Below, piece by piece: positions 1 through 13,741 of a stretch of 64,000 bases of DNA; the stretch's first letter is position 1; each line of letters starts with the position of its first letter. The DNA is taken from the NCBI RefSeq assembly GCF_031755915.1, contig NC_083390.1:24175001-24239000 (forward strand). The letters run 5' to 3'. The notes beneath the pieces were generated by a model. It worked only from the letters and a program-made list of their open reading frames with translations, was not told where the DNA came from and did not search any database. The stretch is from Ziziphus jujuba. Lineage: Eukaryota; Streptophyta; Magnoliopsida; Rosales; Rhamnaceae. Position numbers and translations under genes: made by a program.

Positions 1-319
1 ACCTTGTGGTGGTGGTGCGGAGTCTAAAAAATGTTGGCAACTACATATATAGCATTTAAACAGCTTCAACTTTCAAACATACTATGAAATACTCCTTGCA
101 CATATTTAGTTTCAGATTACAGTTTGGAGGCTCAGTAAAGAACAAAATCAAAAACTATCAGATTCAGCATTAGCATAAGCCTCTCAAATATCTATACTTT
201 GTCCCTCAAAACGCTGTATAATATTTTCAAGTTTTTAACATCTAACCATATTGCATATACAACTTTTCTTTTAAGTATGCGTCTTCAACCTACACCAAAA
301 TCCATATTTACACAAAAGG

Positions 320-3300
320 CTATTTTCTCTTTCCTCCCTTTTTGGCCTTCTTTTTCTTATTCCTGTTACTATTTCCCTTTCCTTTGTTATCAGCGTTGGA
401 GCTGCTACTTGGGGTTCCAGAATCAGCATTAACTTGAGCAGCCTCAGTGTCAACCTTGTGAGAATCAACATTTCTTTCATCCACAACAGTATTTTTAACC
501 TCATCAGACTTTTCACTAGAACCAACAACTTTCTCGATCTGTGATTCCTTATCAGCGAGGTTTGTGTTGTTAAGGACGAAAAGCTGGTTCAAGATAGGCT
601 CCATTTTTGGCCTCTTTGATTGCAGCCTCTTGCAAAGTTCTTCAACTCTAGATATTTGATCATTGCGTCCAACCTCACTGATAGGAGAAAAAGCAAAGAG
701 AGTAAAAAAGAAGAAAAAACAGGCTATTTGATAGAATGCTCAATGAAAGACTTTATCTGTTTGTGTGTGTGTGTGTGTGTGTGTTGACAAGAAATTCTGA
801 ATGTATTCTCCAAATCCCTCCTCTTTTCTCTCCAAGTTGAGCATTTACACTAACCTCTCATTCAATGCATTAGAAAGTTCTTTCAACTCGCCAGTCATAG
901 TCGCCACTTCATCGAGCATGACTTTCTTGTCAGAATCATTAGTATTCCGATAACTTGCAGTCAATCCATCAGATAAAAGCTGAATGAATTTCTCCATATC
1001 CACCTAGAAGTAAAGTTGGAAAATGAAGAAAAATTATTACACTTCGCACTCGCAGTTTATCTTCGGGTTAAACATTGTACAGGAAAATGAATACATACAA
1101 AAAAAAAAAAAAAAAAAAAAAAAAAGCATATTACCTTAATTGTTTTGGCATGTGACAGAAAAGCACTTTGTTCTCCTCCATTGTATACTATCTTCATTCT
1201 ATCAAGTATTTCCCAAACACAGCGACAATCATTTGAAAGGTTAACCTGGTTTTTGTATTGAGTGTTTGGTTCCTGTTTGGCCACCAACTCAAGTCTTGAT
1301 TGAGGAAGCTCAGATTTCTTCTGTGAAGCAGAACTGGCTTCAGAGAGCACTTTCTGAGTATTGCTAGCTTCAACAGCAGCAGCTTCCTTTTGACCTTGTT
1401 TAGTTTCAATAGTCCTTGGAAACATTTTCCTCAATATGTCATTCTTGCATTTCAAGATTTTCATATTCACATGTATGGCAGAGGCAGGACAGGGAAGCTT
1501 TGGGAAATTTTCTCCTGAACTTACAATTACCAAATCATTGCCAATCTTCTTAAGTGCCTCAGCTAGCACACTATACAAAGGGTGGCGTTTCCTAAAACAT
1601 AAAAGGGCACCATGAAAGTCCCGTGGAAGATGATCAATGATGTAGTTTCTATTAATCAAATCTAAGAGTAAATCTTGACATATACCAAAATTCAAATTAA
1701 TCAAACAAACAATCACAACCAATCTAGACACAATCAGTGAGTAGCTGTCCTTCACCTGAGGAGATTTTCCAATCCATTCCATCACCTGAGGAGATTTTCC
1801 AATCCATTCCCACATTTCACCCTTATTGTAAAGGCATTGCCCAACCAAATGGATCATAGACCCAAGGAGATTTTCAAGAGATGGTTTCACATCAGCCCAT
1901 CTATAGGGACTTGATTTGGTATCTTCACCACATTCCATGAGCCATTCAACAAATGATGACTTTGTAGTAAAAAAGTTACCCCGGAAGCAAGATACCCGAA
2001 TTAGAAGGTGCTCAACAAGATACACAAAATAGCCAGGTGATATGTAATCACGTTCAACCCTCCAATTTGCTTCATATGTACGAAATAAAGCTTCATTGAA
2101 ACTGCAAATAAGAGGTACTTCTCTTTCTTTTTCACTGGTGTCTGAACATAAATTCTCAAAAAAGACCTTCCATGGGGGATAATCGCCCAACTTCTGTAAA
2201 ATCTTCTCACATGATTCTTTTTTCAGCTTGCCAGAACCAAGAGTAATCATTGCAATCCTCCCAATTTGACCATAAGAAAGCTTGTTCTTTGGGTTGATAT
2301 TCTCAACTATTAATTCTTCAAGTAAACATTTGGAAATATCCATTCCTCTGAGCAATACCATATTCTCTCTCAATGACTTCCTCCAATCAAGAGGAAATAC
2401 GTAGCCAAAAAATTGCTGAGTTGACAGACTAATGGATTTCTGCAGTTTACCAGCATAATGATATCTTTTCTTCAGAAATTTGGACTCAAAAAGAAATTTT
2501 GCAACTTCATAGATATGGGTAAGAGCCCTGCTTTTACAGAATGGTATATCGGAAATTTTAACTGGGAAGTCATATAATGCTTGAAGCTTTTCCAAAATCT
2601 TAATTCCAACAAAAAGCAACTCTGAACTCCAGTAGCTCTGAGCAGCAGAAGCCAACTGATGAACATCAATAGAAACAAACTTCCCATTATTTTTAAAATG
2701 CCTCATGTTGACATCTCTCATCCAATCAGCATCAGAATGGAGCAGAACATAACTGGTATTCAGATTATCAAACTCCCTCCGGACACCTAAAAAATTCAAA
2801 CAGAATTCTCCAAAACTTTCATTTTCATTAACATCTTCGGACTCGAGATGAACAAGATATTCAAATACTCCAACAATCTTTTCCTTCCAAATGTTCCAAA
2901 AGTAAACCATTGATTCAAGAGAGACTTGATTCTTAGAAATCATAGTTTCTGAATGCTCAGTAAGATCGAACACCAATTCTTCTTCAAAGATATATTTTGG
3001 AACACTTGAAGACAGATGACCATCCAAAATTTTCCAAACGCATAGCATTTCTGCAGTAATGCTCTTGTGCATCTGAGAAGCCTTCATTTGATTCTTCATT
3101 AATTGCAAGTTACTCTGCTCATTTGCAATAATATCAGCCTCTATGCAAAACAACTCATAAAAGTTGTCACTGTCATTCTTAGCAAATGACTTCCCTTTTG
3201 CTAAAAGCTCTTGTTTCTGTTTAAACTGCTTTATGGGCCAACCTTTGCTACCATGGGACCAGAGGGAGTTTGCAAGCACATATAAAAGTATCAGTGTTGC

Positions 3301-6300
3301 CGCTTCTCTAAAATTCCTAGCCTTTCCAAGCAGTTCTACCTCAAGTAGTATATCTCCTTTTAGCTTTGCAATATTTGCAGCTTCCAAAAAATTTCCAGAT
3401 TCTTCTTCCAACAGCATTAGTTCATCAAAGCAGCCTTTTGACCTCAAAAATTCACGAATTAAATCCATGGAACTAAAGGCCTTAACAAATTTCATCATTG
3501 CCCTGATATCTTTAACCTCATGATAGTGCAATGCACAGCTTTCCAGAAACTTCTGTTCAATTTCCTCAATATCTTTTCCTCTCTTTGTCATGCCAGAGTC
3601 ATTTGTTGCATGCTGTTTCCAGCATTGAATGAAATCCAAACCCATATCAAATAATTTTCCTCTGGCACAGACATTCAGACATTCAGAGAAAAAATTTCCC
3701 CTAGCATACACCTCCGCAGCAAGCTCATAGCATTCTGCACGAGTAAAGCATTCTCCAGCTCTTCCCAGCTCAGACTCACCACATTTTTCCATATAAATCC
3801 TACCTGAAGCAATCAGAAGTCACAAAAATAATTTAAAGTTTCAAACTCAACCATTCTTAAACCAGAAGAAAATAGTAAATCTAGCGTTGAATAACATTTT
3901 GCAAACAGAAAAACTATCAATAATCAGCATCCAACAGATCCATAGAGCTGCCGAGAAACTTAAACTATCAATAAGTTCCAGACTAATGAATAAGTAGGAA
4001 ATAAGCTCAGGCTGGATATAATTATTAAGAAGGCTATACAACTCCCAATGGTAAGGAAGAAGCTGGATGCAATATTTTATATCACAAAGTGAAGCACATA
4101 AAATTACACTCAAATATACATCAATGAGGTTAAGTTACTGTCAACTTCCATTATAAAGTCATACCTGCTCTTTCATATTCTCCTAGATCATAAAAACATC
4201 TCGCAGCAGAATCTGCCTTGCCTATGGCGTCAAATATTTCAGCAGCTTCCCTTAGGATGGAATTAGCTACTTCAGGATTTGCAATGCGCATCCGATCAGC
4301 CATCGATTTAAGGCCAGCAGCTTTGGATCTTCTTTCCCAGTAAGTGTCACCAGCTCGTTCAAAGCACATTGTGGCCATTTCATAGTTATGCTCGGAATAT
4401 AGCTGTCAGAACGCAAAGTGTTAGCATTTACAAGATTGAAAATGTTATCAAAAATAAAATTCTGCTTCAGAACACAATTCATGCTTCCCCAAAACTACAG
4501 CTAGAAGAATTGAAAATACAGGAACCAATATCTGCAACTGCAACTGTTCTGAAAACAATGGCTTAAAGCAAATCCCTGCAAAAGTTCAAGCCTTAGTTGT
4601 TCGGAAAAGGACCTGATTAGGTAGCATTTACAAAGTGTTAGCATTTACAAGATTGAAAATGTTATCAAAAATAAAATTCTGCTTCAGAACACAATTCATG
4701 CTTCCCCAAAACTACAGCTAGAAGAATTGAAAATACAGAAACCAATATCTGCAACTGCAACTGTTCTGAAAACAATGGGTTAAAGCAAATCCCTGCAAAA
4801 GTTCAAGCCTTAGTTGTTCGGAAAAGGACCTGATTAGGTATATCAAGCTAACTTAAACATGCACCCGCACTACCCTCATGTGTATGCCCATCCAATCAAG
4901 CCACTAAGAGTAGATCTTACACATGCAGCAAACTAGATTAACCGAAACTGCTTCTGGTAGGCTTTGAAATATTAAAACACTAATTTTACTTAAAAGAAAA
5001 AAAAGAGGCTCAGTTTTAAATGTTAAGGGATGTACGATTCCATGTAACTAAACAATAAGAATACAAAGTCAGAAGAAAAAAAAAAAAAAAAACCTCAACA
5101 ATGAGGTTGACAACATTGATAACAATAAAGTTGCCAATAAAAACAATATCAACATTCAAACAGAATCAGAAACAGGACAACAATAAATAACTAAACAAAC
5201 CTTGATACCCCGAGATCGCCACTCCTCGGGACTGCTTGCAACTTGCATTGCCTGAGCAAGTGAATCATCCAATTGCATAATTTGTACAAGACACTTCTTC
5301 TTCCAATAGTCAAACATAGGTTTGGAGAATTCTGAAGTCTCACAAATCCACAACCTCTGCCTTGTACGTGTAACAGCAACATATAATTGCTTCAGTTCAG
5401 AGCACAGGATATTGTGTTTAGACTCATTGAAATGTGGAAAACTAGGTGAATTGGAATCAAGGAGATCTTGTTCCTTCATATATTCATATATCACCCTCCA
5501 CTTATTCGTAAGAGGTGATGAGCCGAAAAAATCGTACAACAATACATCCTATAAAAGAAATAAAAAACAAGAGATAGATTAAGTGTACTAGGTAGAACTA
5601 ATTGGAATCTAATGTATGGTGTGTACTAAACAACTAGATAAATATAGCATGATAGCAATTTACTCATAATTTTGCACTGTGGCATTAGGCAACTAAAAAT
5701 AATATTGCATAGACAATCCAAAATATAAATTATTTTAAAGTTTTATAGGTAAATGAAGAAAAACGAATGCAATGGATGAAGCATGAGTATGGGTCATGGA
5801 AAGCATATAACTTCACCAACTAAAGCTTTCATTAGATATACCTCAAAGCAATGGACTGAACATGGAAATTAGCAGATAAAAAATCCAACCAAATGACATT
5901 TTGGGTTCACCTGAAACTCAAGGCCCTTGCATTCAAGTATAGTTAGAACAAGAGCTTGCTTCCCAACATAATTTGAAATTTCCTTGCGTGCATTGTCATC
6001 TCTTACCAGTATCACCTGCTCAGCACCAAAACCAACAATCTTCCCACTAACGCTTTCAGGATTTCCAAAGATTTTTATGATTGCATTTTCATTGTTCCCG
6101 GATTCAAGTAAAATTGGAGCTTCCCCGTATATCAGACTACTTTCAGGCTTTAATTTATCAATGCAACTAGGAAAGAAACAATAAATAAGTTCTATAATGC
6201 TGTGAGATAATTTCAGTATACCAGCATGGGTACGGAAATTTTGAGTTAACTGGAAAACCTCTGAGATAAGTCCCTTTTCATTTCTTTCACCCTGTGCACT

Positions 6301-9300
6301 AATCCTTGATTGCAAAAAGAACTTCTTGTAAAATAGATTCCTTATATCTTGAAATCTGAAATCAATACCCCTTGCAATTGTTTGTGCAGTATCACCAGAA
6401 AAAACAAAACCCTCTTCAACGTTACTGCAAACATGCTTGAACAAAGCAATTTGACTCATTGTTAGATCTTGGACCTCATCAATATATACAAAATCCATTT
6501 CATCACCCCTATATCTTTCACGTCCGAGTCGAAAATGGAGTTCAATTACAAAATCAGCAAGATCATATTCACCATTCTCCATCTTCATTTTCTCATAACT
6601 CTGAAATATATCATATATTATCTCTCTCTTTTTCTTACTTAAACTGGAGGCACGACCCTCTGACAGTAGAACATAGTCCTCACGATTGATTTTACCATCA
6701 ATTGATTCCATGGATTGCAAGCCTCCTTTTATATATGAAATTATCTCAGTAAATACTCTAGAAGGATCAAGATTCTTTGTCAACTGGGAATTGAAATGAG
6801 GCCAATATGATGAACTGAATCTCTCATAGTTGACTTCCTTTGTCCTTAGAATGATCGGTAGCATAACCGATCTTGAACTTTGCATTTTACAATTAGAAAT
6901 TTCTGGTACATTGAGGAATCTTTCAAAGTATGAATTACTCAATGTTCCATCAAGCATCATTAAGAACTTATGGAAAGTTATGACCAGAGGGTACGAATTG
7001 GGTGGAATATTGACAAAAGAATCCGGTATGTTCTTGAATTGTATTTCTTCATCATCAATATAGTCCCAAACAGAGGAACCGCTTTCATCGGAAGATTTTC
7101 CACCAGATGCAAAACTAGGAAAGTACAAAATTAAATATAGTTAGCTTAGCGCACTTTTATTGAGATCTTAAATGTACACTTACAAAAGTAATTGATACAG
7201 ATGACAAGGAAGAAGCCAGTAATGGCCAACACAATAAATCTATGGTCTACAAACAGCGTAAAAATACATAAATTATGTAACATGAATCTGTAAGCAAACA
7301 TTATACAAACAAATAATTCTAAAAGATATTTACAGAAATGACCGTGGCAGAGAATATATACAAAAGAACAGAAAATCAGCCTTAATACAAAATCAAGAAA
7401 AAGCATATTCATTAGCGAAAGTTTGTCATTAATTTTTTTACCACTGTGGTAAGTATCTTCATTACAGGCAGGATTTGAGGAAGAGTCAAAGCATAAAGAA
7501 AAACTCTTTAGTTTTTCTACATAATTCTACAATTGGCATTCTATCTTATGTCTTTCCAGATAATATGCTTACTATTGAGTTCATATTCCTATTGATTTCA
7601 TAAAATGAGACCACTAATTTTTCATGCTTCCAAGCACACAAACTAATGCTAAACAGTTTTATCCAATTTTAGTTTGTTATTTATAAGGCTCAATAGTCTT
7701 TAGATATATTTTTCCTTTTTGTTAAAATCTAAACATCAAAACTTAAAACACCTTAACAGATTTATAATTAAATCTAAGATTGTAACAGCTAAATAAAAGT
7801 TATGTGGTTGATAAAAGAAATGTGGGGAAAAATTAAAGACAGAATAAAAATTTCTTAATCATATAAATGCACACGTATTGCATATTTATAAGTACTACCA
7901 ACTACGAGTCTATGACAAGACTAGGCAGCATATAAACGTTACCATTTACTTGGACATTCATATTCAACACACCTTTTCAAGTGGGAAACATGTTGCTTCA
8001 CAGCAAAACATAGCTTCGGACTCACTGTCACAAAGAGCTGGCGCAAAACAGTTCCTCCAGTCTCCATTGAGCTTTCCTTCGCATCATTATCCTGAATACC
8101 ATGTCCAAGTGAATTGCTCTCAATTCCATAGAATGCTTCATCAGCCATTTGGTGCAATTTTTCTTTCTGAAATAACTTCATGGTTAACACAGTAGTTTTC
8201 CCAGTACCAGAACGTCCAAGAATGAAGCTACTTCTATCAAAAAGTATAATCTCCATTTCTTGGTCAGTCACTTCGAATGGGAGATCTAATTCTCTACCAT
8301 CATGGTCAGACATCAAGTGGTTCACTGCAACTGATGATAAGGAGTAGAATTTCATCAACAACAGACTCTCACTGACCTTTGAATTCTCAACATAACTTCT
8401 ACCATCAGAAGCAGCACCAACTTGATCATTTCCAGTTTCATTGATGCTAAGATCTTTAAATCGGACAATATCTACAGAAGGTGACCAGCTTTTGGGTACT
8501 TCCAAATTTCTGTGAGCAAAATACAAAATGGAAAAATTAATAACTCAATAAAAAAGCAATAATGAATATAAAATTCTTTTGTATAGATTTAACAGCAAGA
8601 GTTCATTGACCCTAGAATGCAAAGCAATGTACCCCTCAAGACATTTCTCATTGCAGAGATTGATGAAGTCATCAGTGTATTTACAAAAAATACTTTCAAG
8701 GCGTTTTATCAATTTTGGTATATCCTCCAGAGGCAATAGATCCCAGATCTTCAAAACTTGTATAAACCTCAAATCCTTTACAATGTCAGTTGTACTAACA
8801 ACATAGAGACCTTCAACCTTAAATTGCTTCACTATCTGCATGGAGCTTCCACAAACTGAGTCTATATTCCGCTTCTTAGGTCTCCAGCCACTGGAGAGCT
8901 TAAGTAAAAGGTTTAAAACTGACTTTTTTATCCGCACAGATGTTAGTTTTTTGAATGACTTGAGAAAGTTATCACTGAATTGAACCTAAAGACATGGAAT
9001 TGAAAGAGGATAAGAAAAGCATCAAATATAAACCATACAACCTTAAAAGATCCATATATAATAAAATTCAGAGGATGCAGACACAATGCTATACCTTCCA
9101 TCTCGAATTCTTGAAAACCATACTATCCCCATTAAGTAAATCATCAAGCTGATCAAACTCTTTTTTGACCTCTAATATAGCCTTAGCCAAATCTTTGTCG
9201 TCATCAGCATTGAAGAAACAATTGCGTTTCTTGGCGTCGAGAACTAAATCTGCCCAAATAGTTTGACTACCATCTAAGGTTCTTTCACTACCCAAAATCC

Positions 9301-12300
9301 ATAGACAATGCCTGAAGACATATCAAATAGTAAATATATATTGACAACACCTGCCAAGAATTTAAAAGCTCTCGACAAAGTTTACATTAGGCTGTACCTA
9401 GCTCTTGTCAGGGCAACATTCACTCTCTGAGGTTTGGATATGAAACCTACTGATTGGAAACTGTTACTCCTTACAGATGATATTATGATTATATCCTCCT
9501 CTCCACCCTGGAATCCATCAATTGTCTTTACTTTCACAAGAAATCCATCAATATTATTGTACTTCCCCCCAAGTCGATCCTGAATTGCAACCACTTGGGC
9601 AGCATAGGGTGACACAACACCAATACTGAGTTTATGTTCTGAAACAGCCCATGCTGCAAAAAGGCAATAACTAATGACTGAAACAAAAGAAAAAACAAAC
9701 ATTACTACATCTTGAAATGGACATGTGAGTATAGAGATACCTCTGTAGAGATTCTGCAGTATTTTCAATACGATTGCTACCTCAACCATATTTCTCCAAC
9801 TACGTCCATCATCATCCTTCTCCTCTCTTCCACCAATTACATTTATAAAAGAATAAGGACCATACATTGACCCCTGCAGGCAATGTATTTCATAGCTTTT
9901 CCTTCTAACAATAGGTGCATCTACAATCAGGTTATCATAGAATTTCAAATTTGGGAATAAACTTATTGATGGATGCATTCTGTATTGCATATTTAGCAGA
10001 TGTTTTGCACAACCCTGTGAGCTCAACCTCTCAAACAAACTTCTTCCAAAACCAACTTCATCAGAAATCTATAAAAGGAAAACAAAATAATAGATATTCA
10101 ATCTGTACCCCTAAAAATAAAAAAATAAAAAATAAAAAAATAAAAAGAAAAAAGAAAACACAGAAAGAGTAAAAATTGACATCGGACAAAGTGAAGAATA
10201 GGCAAATAATGAAAAAATAACTTCTACATACTTTGCTTTGAACCATTGCTGGTAATTGGCATTCATCACCAACAAGAATAGCATGCTTTATACCACGGAG
10301 CTGCAGGGGTATGGTTGACTCGCACTCTTTCAACTGTGCGGCTTCGTCAATAACCAAAACTCTTAGTGGTTCCATCGCCACTTTATGCAACTTATATGAA
10401 GTAGAAGCCGTGCAAAATATTAGTGAAGCTCTTTGAAAACAGAATTCCTTTATTGATTCCTGGCTCCTGAAATTTGGGAAGGTGAGTCCACCAAGAAAAC
10501 ACTGAAGGGTTCTCAAAAGCGAAAGGCATTCACTTCTCCTCATACAGAGAAGAGATTGCTCATGTTCAAATGTCTCAGGGAAATCTTCAACTGCATCTGT
10601 TTGAGAAAAACACTCTTCCAGTGCTTTAGAAGCCACTTTTTTTTTAAATAGCATTTTTTCAAAAGAGTCAAGTGAGAAAATAAGGGATTTCATGTTTTGG
10701 TAACATTGTTCCGAAATGTAACTTTTGCCCATATGAGTACAGATTACGGAAACGCAGTGCCTAAGAGGTACTGCCACAGAAACAAATCTCTCTCTTACAA
10801 ACTCACGAAATGACTTAACTATTGCTTTACTTGTACTTCCCTTCTCTTTGATATCACATTCAGTGCTCTGCTCACTCTCTTTAATCATCTCATTTTCCAA
10901 GAAAATATGGTACTGGGAAACACAATCTTCAAGAAAATTTATCATGGAACCAAAACAATGCCTCCAACCACTGTGTGAACCTAAACATTCAGCAATCTTC
11001 TGGACACGATAATCCAAATATATATCTTGAATATCTGAACCAACTTTGAGCCGCTCCTTATTTCCAAACAGAAGAATATCACCCAGTGAACAAAGCAAAG
11101 CATCAGGCTCCGCATCACATACCACCTTCACAACACGGGAAGCCACTTCAGTTATTGCAACATTCGTAGGGGCACAAATGAGAGTTCTAAACTTCATTGC
11201 CAAGAGAGTAAAAAGAAGTGTAGCAGTAGTTTTTGTCTTCCCTGTCCCAGGGGGACCCCAAATAAGTTCGAAGGCAGATTCATTCTCATAGTGTATCTTG
11301 CTGAGACAGGAAAGAACTGCTTCAGTTTGGGACTCATTCAATTTAGACTCTATATTCTCAACCAGCTTCACATCCCAAAAGCCATGACCCTTTTCAGAAT
11401 AGTAATTACATTTTTCTTCAACCTGTAATCAAGCATAAATTTTCAGACAAATTATCAACAATGCCAATAATGCACGAACATCTTTTTGTTTATTTGTATA
11501 TTTATCTACCTACACAACACACTTCTGTTCTTTAATTGAATTTTTGATACAAAATTCATAAATTTCTCTTATAACTCAGTAAAAGCAATACGTTTCTCTG
11601 TTAGTTTGTTTGTTATTTCTTCCAACCACAGAAGAGGCAAAACATCTTATGCAATTACTGTAATATCCAGAGTATCAGCACAAAACAATAATAATCTTAC
11701 ACAGTATTTAAATAATCTAGTCAAGGTGAGTGTTATTTCATATCCACTTGATCATGAAATCTTTTTATATCCTTAATGGAAAAATCCCGTGTTAAATGAA
11801 TTGCTAAATGCTAACTCAACTGAATAAGTTGGAAAGTATCATCATTATTTATCTTACCATAGAATCAGGGCGAAGAATTTTCTCAACAACTTTCAAATTT
11901 TTAAACATATGCAGTGCCTTCCATATTCTTCTGTTTGGGGTAAGGTTTCCCAAGAAAATTACAAACAGAGATGACCGCATCTCATTGTCAAGTTCAAACT
12001 CTTTTGATGCTTTGACTTTGAAAAAGGTAGAACTTAAACCATCCTCATTATCATCATCTGCGATTTTAGTCACTGAAAGAAATGCCCATGACCTGCCAGC
12101 CCTTTGCAAGTCAGAAACAGTTTCTGGTTTAGCATCTGCTAAAATGAAAACATCTCCAGGCAAAGTTTTGTAAGGCTCCTTGCCACGTTCGGAGAATCTA
12201 TTCCGCCAATAATCAACCTTTACTTTGTATATTTTGGTTCCATATGGCTTGGATTCTTCAAAAGAAATTACTTCAGCAAAAGGTTGATTCCATATAATAT

Positions 12301-13694
12301 CCATACTCGAATGCAATTCTGCTCGAGTTTCTTCCAATAAGGGGTAGGCATAAGACCCCAAATAATGCTGAACCGATTTAAAGGATTCAGGAATTCTTTC
12401 CACCTAGAAAATGAAGCTTCAGTTCAGGAATCAAAAGCTTCTTAGAAATAAATGGAACTTGTACAATATTATCAGTAGAAGACATGGGAAAAGGTGATAA
12501 CACTCAATTAGTTTATAGGTGTCTCATTGAAAACATATTCAAAATGAGTCAAACACAACCAAAAGGACAATAAAAGAATCTTAAAACAGGAAGTTTTAAT
12601 CTCAGGAAGTACAGCAAATTAAAGAGCATCAATAGGAATTTTAAAACAGGAAGTTATAAGAGGAAACTGACAGTGCAATTCCACTTTTCACTTAGAACAA
12701 GAACTATACTTTAAAACAAACTAAAACCATAAAGATGCCTCAACCAGCATGAGGCATCAAATACCAGCTTATGAGCCCAAAGGAATCCAGCCAAGATGTA
12801 GACAATTTCATACTTCATTGTTCCTCTAAGTATTATCACTATAAATAAATTTGATTACAATGTACCCAGTGCAAAGCCTTCAGATTACATGTTTTAAATA
12901 CTTCAAAGCCACTGTTGGACAAAGCATATTTCCATGCTCAACATGCTTGGCATTGTTAATATGATTAAATATCAAGGCAGTCCATTGATTATCAAAGTAA
13001 TTTCTTTATAATGCTTGACAGATTCAAAACAAGTGAGTTGAGGGAATCAATAGATTAATGGAGAACATTTAAAGCATCAAAAAATTTGAGACGATAAGCA
13101 CTACACTGACATATATTCAAGTATAAACATAGACTCTGTAACTAAGTTATCAATGGTTTAATAATAATAAAGATTAAAATTTAAACATTTGCATAAAAGG
13201 TTTATGTAAATGAACATATAAACATGTAAAATTCTTTGCCTATTTAACTTCATTAACATAATCAAAACCCAGGAGCTTAGTAACCATGTCCCTAAGGAAA
13301 ACAGAACTACAAAGCAGAAATGGGCTTGAATTTATCAGGGGTCTTGCTCACAAAGGAAAACCATACTTGATTGAAACAACCAAATTATAATCATCCAACT
13401 CATTTTTTCACCGAACATCAAACTCGATATCTGTGCCATATTAAACACAAAATGCCAAAACATTATAATTTTTTTTTATATAGGCAGCAACACAACGATC
13501 ATATACTATCCATCCAAGAAACCCAAAAGCTAAGAAAATAAATTAACATAATGGGCAAAAAGATAGATCCAAAAAACCTGATTCTGATAAAGATTTTCAT
13601 TGAAAATATCCTCTACGGACCAAGAAAACACAATATCAGTGAAAGGGTCTCTGTTAGCTTTCTTTCTCTTGTCTGAAACTTCCTCCTCCATCAT
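320..13694 (-). CDS. Dual-helicase TRANK1-like protein, copy 1 (14 exons, 2836 aa)
   Basis: Exons on the minus strand: 13694-13578, 12403-11858, 11422-10232, 10068-9741, 9653-9398, 9311-9095, 8985-8633, 8509-7973, 7114-5911, 5548-5201, 4402-4165, 3803-1135, 1003-855, 677-320. All junctions are GT-AG, phases agree and the sum is 8511 nt. Residues about 277-284 are a Walker A (GPPGTGKT), 580-583 DEAA and 605-613 VGDECQLPA: an Upf1/SEN1-type helicase. A second Walker A (GRSGTGKTT, about 1101-1109) and DEVQD (about 1394) mark a UvrD/Rep-type helicase. The C-terminal 1130 residues are helical and TPR-like with a Lys-rich tail. The fused layout fits plant proteins labelled TRANK1-like; a nucleic-acid helicase role is inferred from family, and target and location are unknown. 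The start is the first of two adjacent ATGs; an AG at 13742-13743 could be the acceptor of a 5' UTR intron, so the true 5' end is uncertain. Confidence 0.86.
1099..1125. repeat. A27 homopolymer in intron 12 of copy 1
   Basis: A run of 27 A on the plus strand (T on the coding strand) lies about 9 nt after the exon 12 splice donor. The same place in copy 2 (around 47531) has only six A followed by TA. It is a slippage tract, not part of the coding sequence. Confidence 0.9.
1753..1812 (-). repeat. 30-bp in-frame tandem duplication in exon 12 of copy 1
   Basis: The plus-strand block beginning cacctgaggagattttcc occurs twice in a row, giving [10 protein letters not shown] twice in the protein. 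Copy 2 has only one unit at the equivalent place. The duplication keeps the frame and adds ten residues to the helical region. Confidence 0.9.
4407..4840. repeat. 217-bp tandem duplication inside intron 10 of copy 1
   Basis: Two direct units offset by 217 bp share the blocks gtgttagcatttacaagatt, aatcc ctgcaaaag and cggaaaaggacctgattagg. They differ at a few positions (for example caggaacc against cagaaacc). Copy 2 has one unit only, at about 50450-50660. The duplication begins just upstream of the exon 11 acceptor but does not change the exon. Confidence 0.88.
5201..8509 (-). other. UvrD/Rep-type helicase module of copy 1 (exons 8-10)
   Basis: Exon 8 has [11 protein letters not shown] followed by GRSGTGKTT (motif I with the preceding Q-like region). 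Exon 9 has [11 protein letters not shown] (motif II), [12 protein letters not shown] (motif III), QLTQNFRTH (motif IV), and [12 protein letters not shown] (motif V) at its 3' end. Exon 10 has [14 protein letters not shown] (motif VI). The arrangement matches UvrD/PcrA helicases, with the splice between motifs V and VI. Having a second complete SF1 motor in the same polypeptide as a SEN1-type motor is the hallmark of this family. Confidence 0.83.
9095..11422 (-). other. SEN1/Upf1-type helicase module of copy 1 (exons 3-6)
   Basis: Exon 3 carries motif I ([10 protein letters not shown]), motif II (VIDEAAQ) and motif III (GDECQLP). Exon 4 has [11 protein letters not shown], the motif IV-type signature of Upf1-like enzymes. 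Exon 5 has [16 protein letters not shown] and VNVALTRAR, motifs V and VI. All core SF1 motifs are present in order, so ATPase activity is plausible. Exon 6 continues the C-terminal edge of the RecA2 fold with no motif I recognise. Exon 2 (11858-12403) upstream holds the N-terminal domain that precedes the helicase in this family. Confidence 0.85.
12404..13577 (-). other. Intron 1 of copy 1, no gene seen
   Basis: This 1174-nt intron separates the 39-codon first exon from exon 2. It has donor CAG|GTTTTT and acceptor TTCTAG|GTG. No open frame, RNA gene or transposon is recognisable. It is almost identical to the corresponding intron of copy 2 (about eight differences by eye). Confidence 0.7.
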
Positions 13695-13741
13695 TGTCTC
13701 TTTCCTTTTTTTCTTCACAGTATAAGTATTATCTGCATCTA

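Larger units (their letters stand above)
320..4402 (-). other. TPR-like helical C-terminal half and Lys-rich tail of copy 1 (exons 11-14)
   Basis: Exon 11 begins with [19 protein letters not shown] and runs into exon 12 with [23 protein letters not shown] and similar helix-turn-helix units of A-x-x-C/Y-F type, spaced roughly 35-40 residues, which is the look of degenerate TPR or Sel1-like repeats. Most of exon 12 is helical with no catalytic motif I can see. Exon 14 ends in a low-complexity acidic/Ser region followed by a Lys-rich tail (KKKKAKKGG) that could act as a nuclear localisation signal. No ankyrin repeat is evident despite the usual database name of the family. Confidence 0.6.

Noticed and set aside
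1..319. A further gene at the left edge
   Set aside because: Only the 3' flank of copy 1 is visible; the small frames there are read-through of exon 14 in other frames.
3164..3523. 119-aa plus-strand frame
   Set aside because: Antisense shadow of helicase exon 12; the same shadow is seen, truncated, in copy 2.
5201..11422. Reading the two helicases as a bacterial defence or repair operon
   Set aside because: The coding parts are split by phased GT-AG introns and join into a single frame; this is a plant nuclear gene.
11808..12173. 121-aa plus-strand frame conserved in both copies
   Set aside because: Antisense to exon 2 and conserved only because that exon is nearly identical in both copies.
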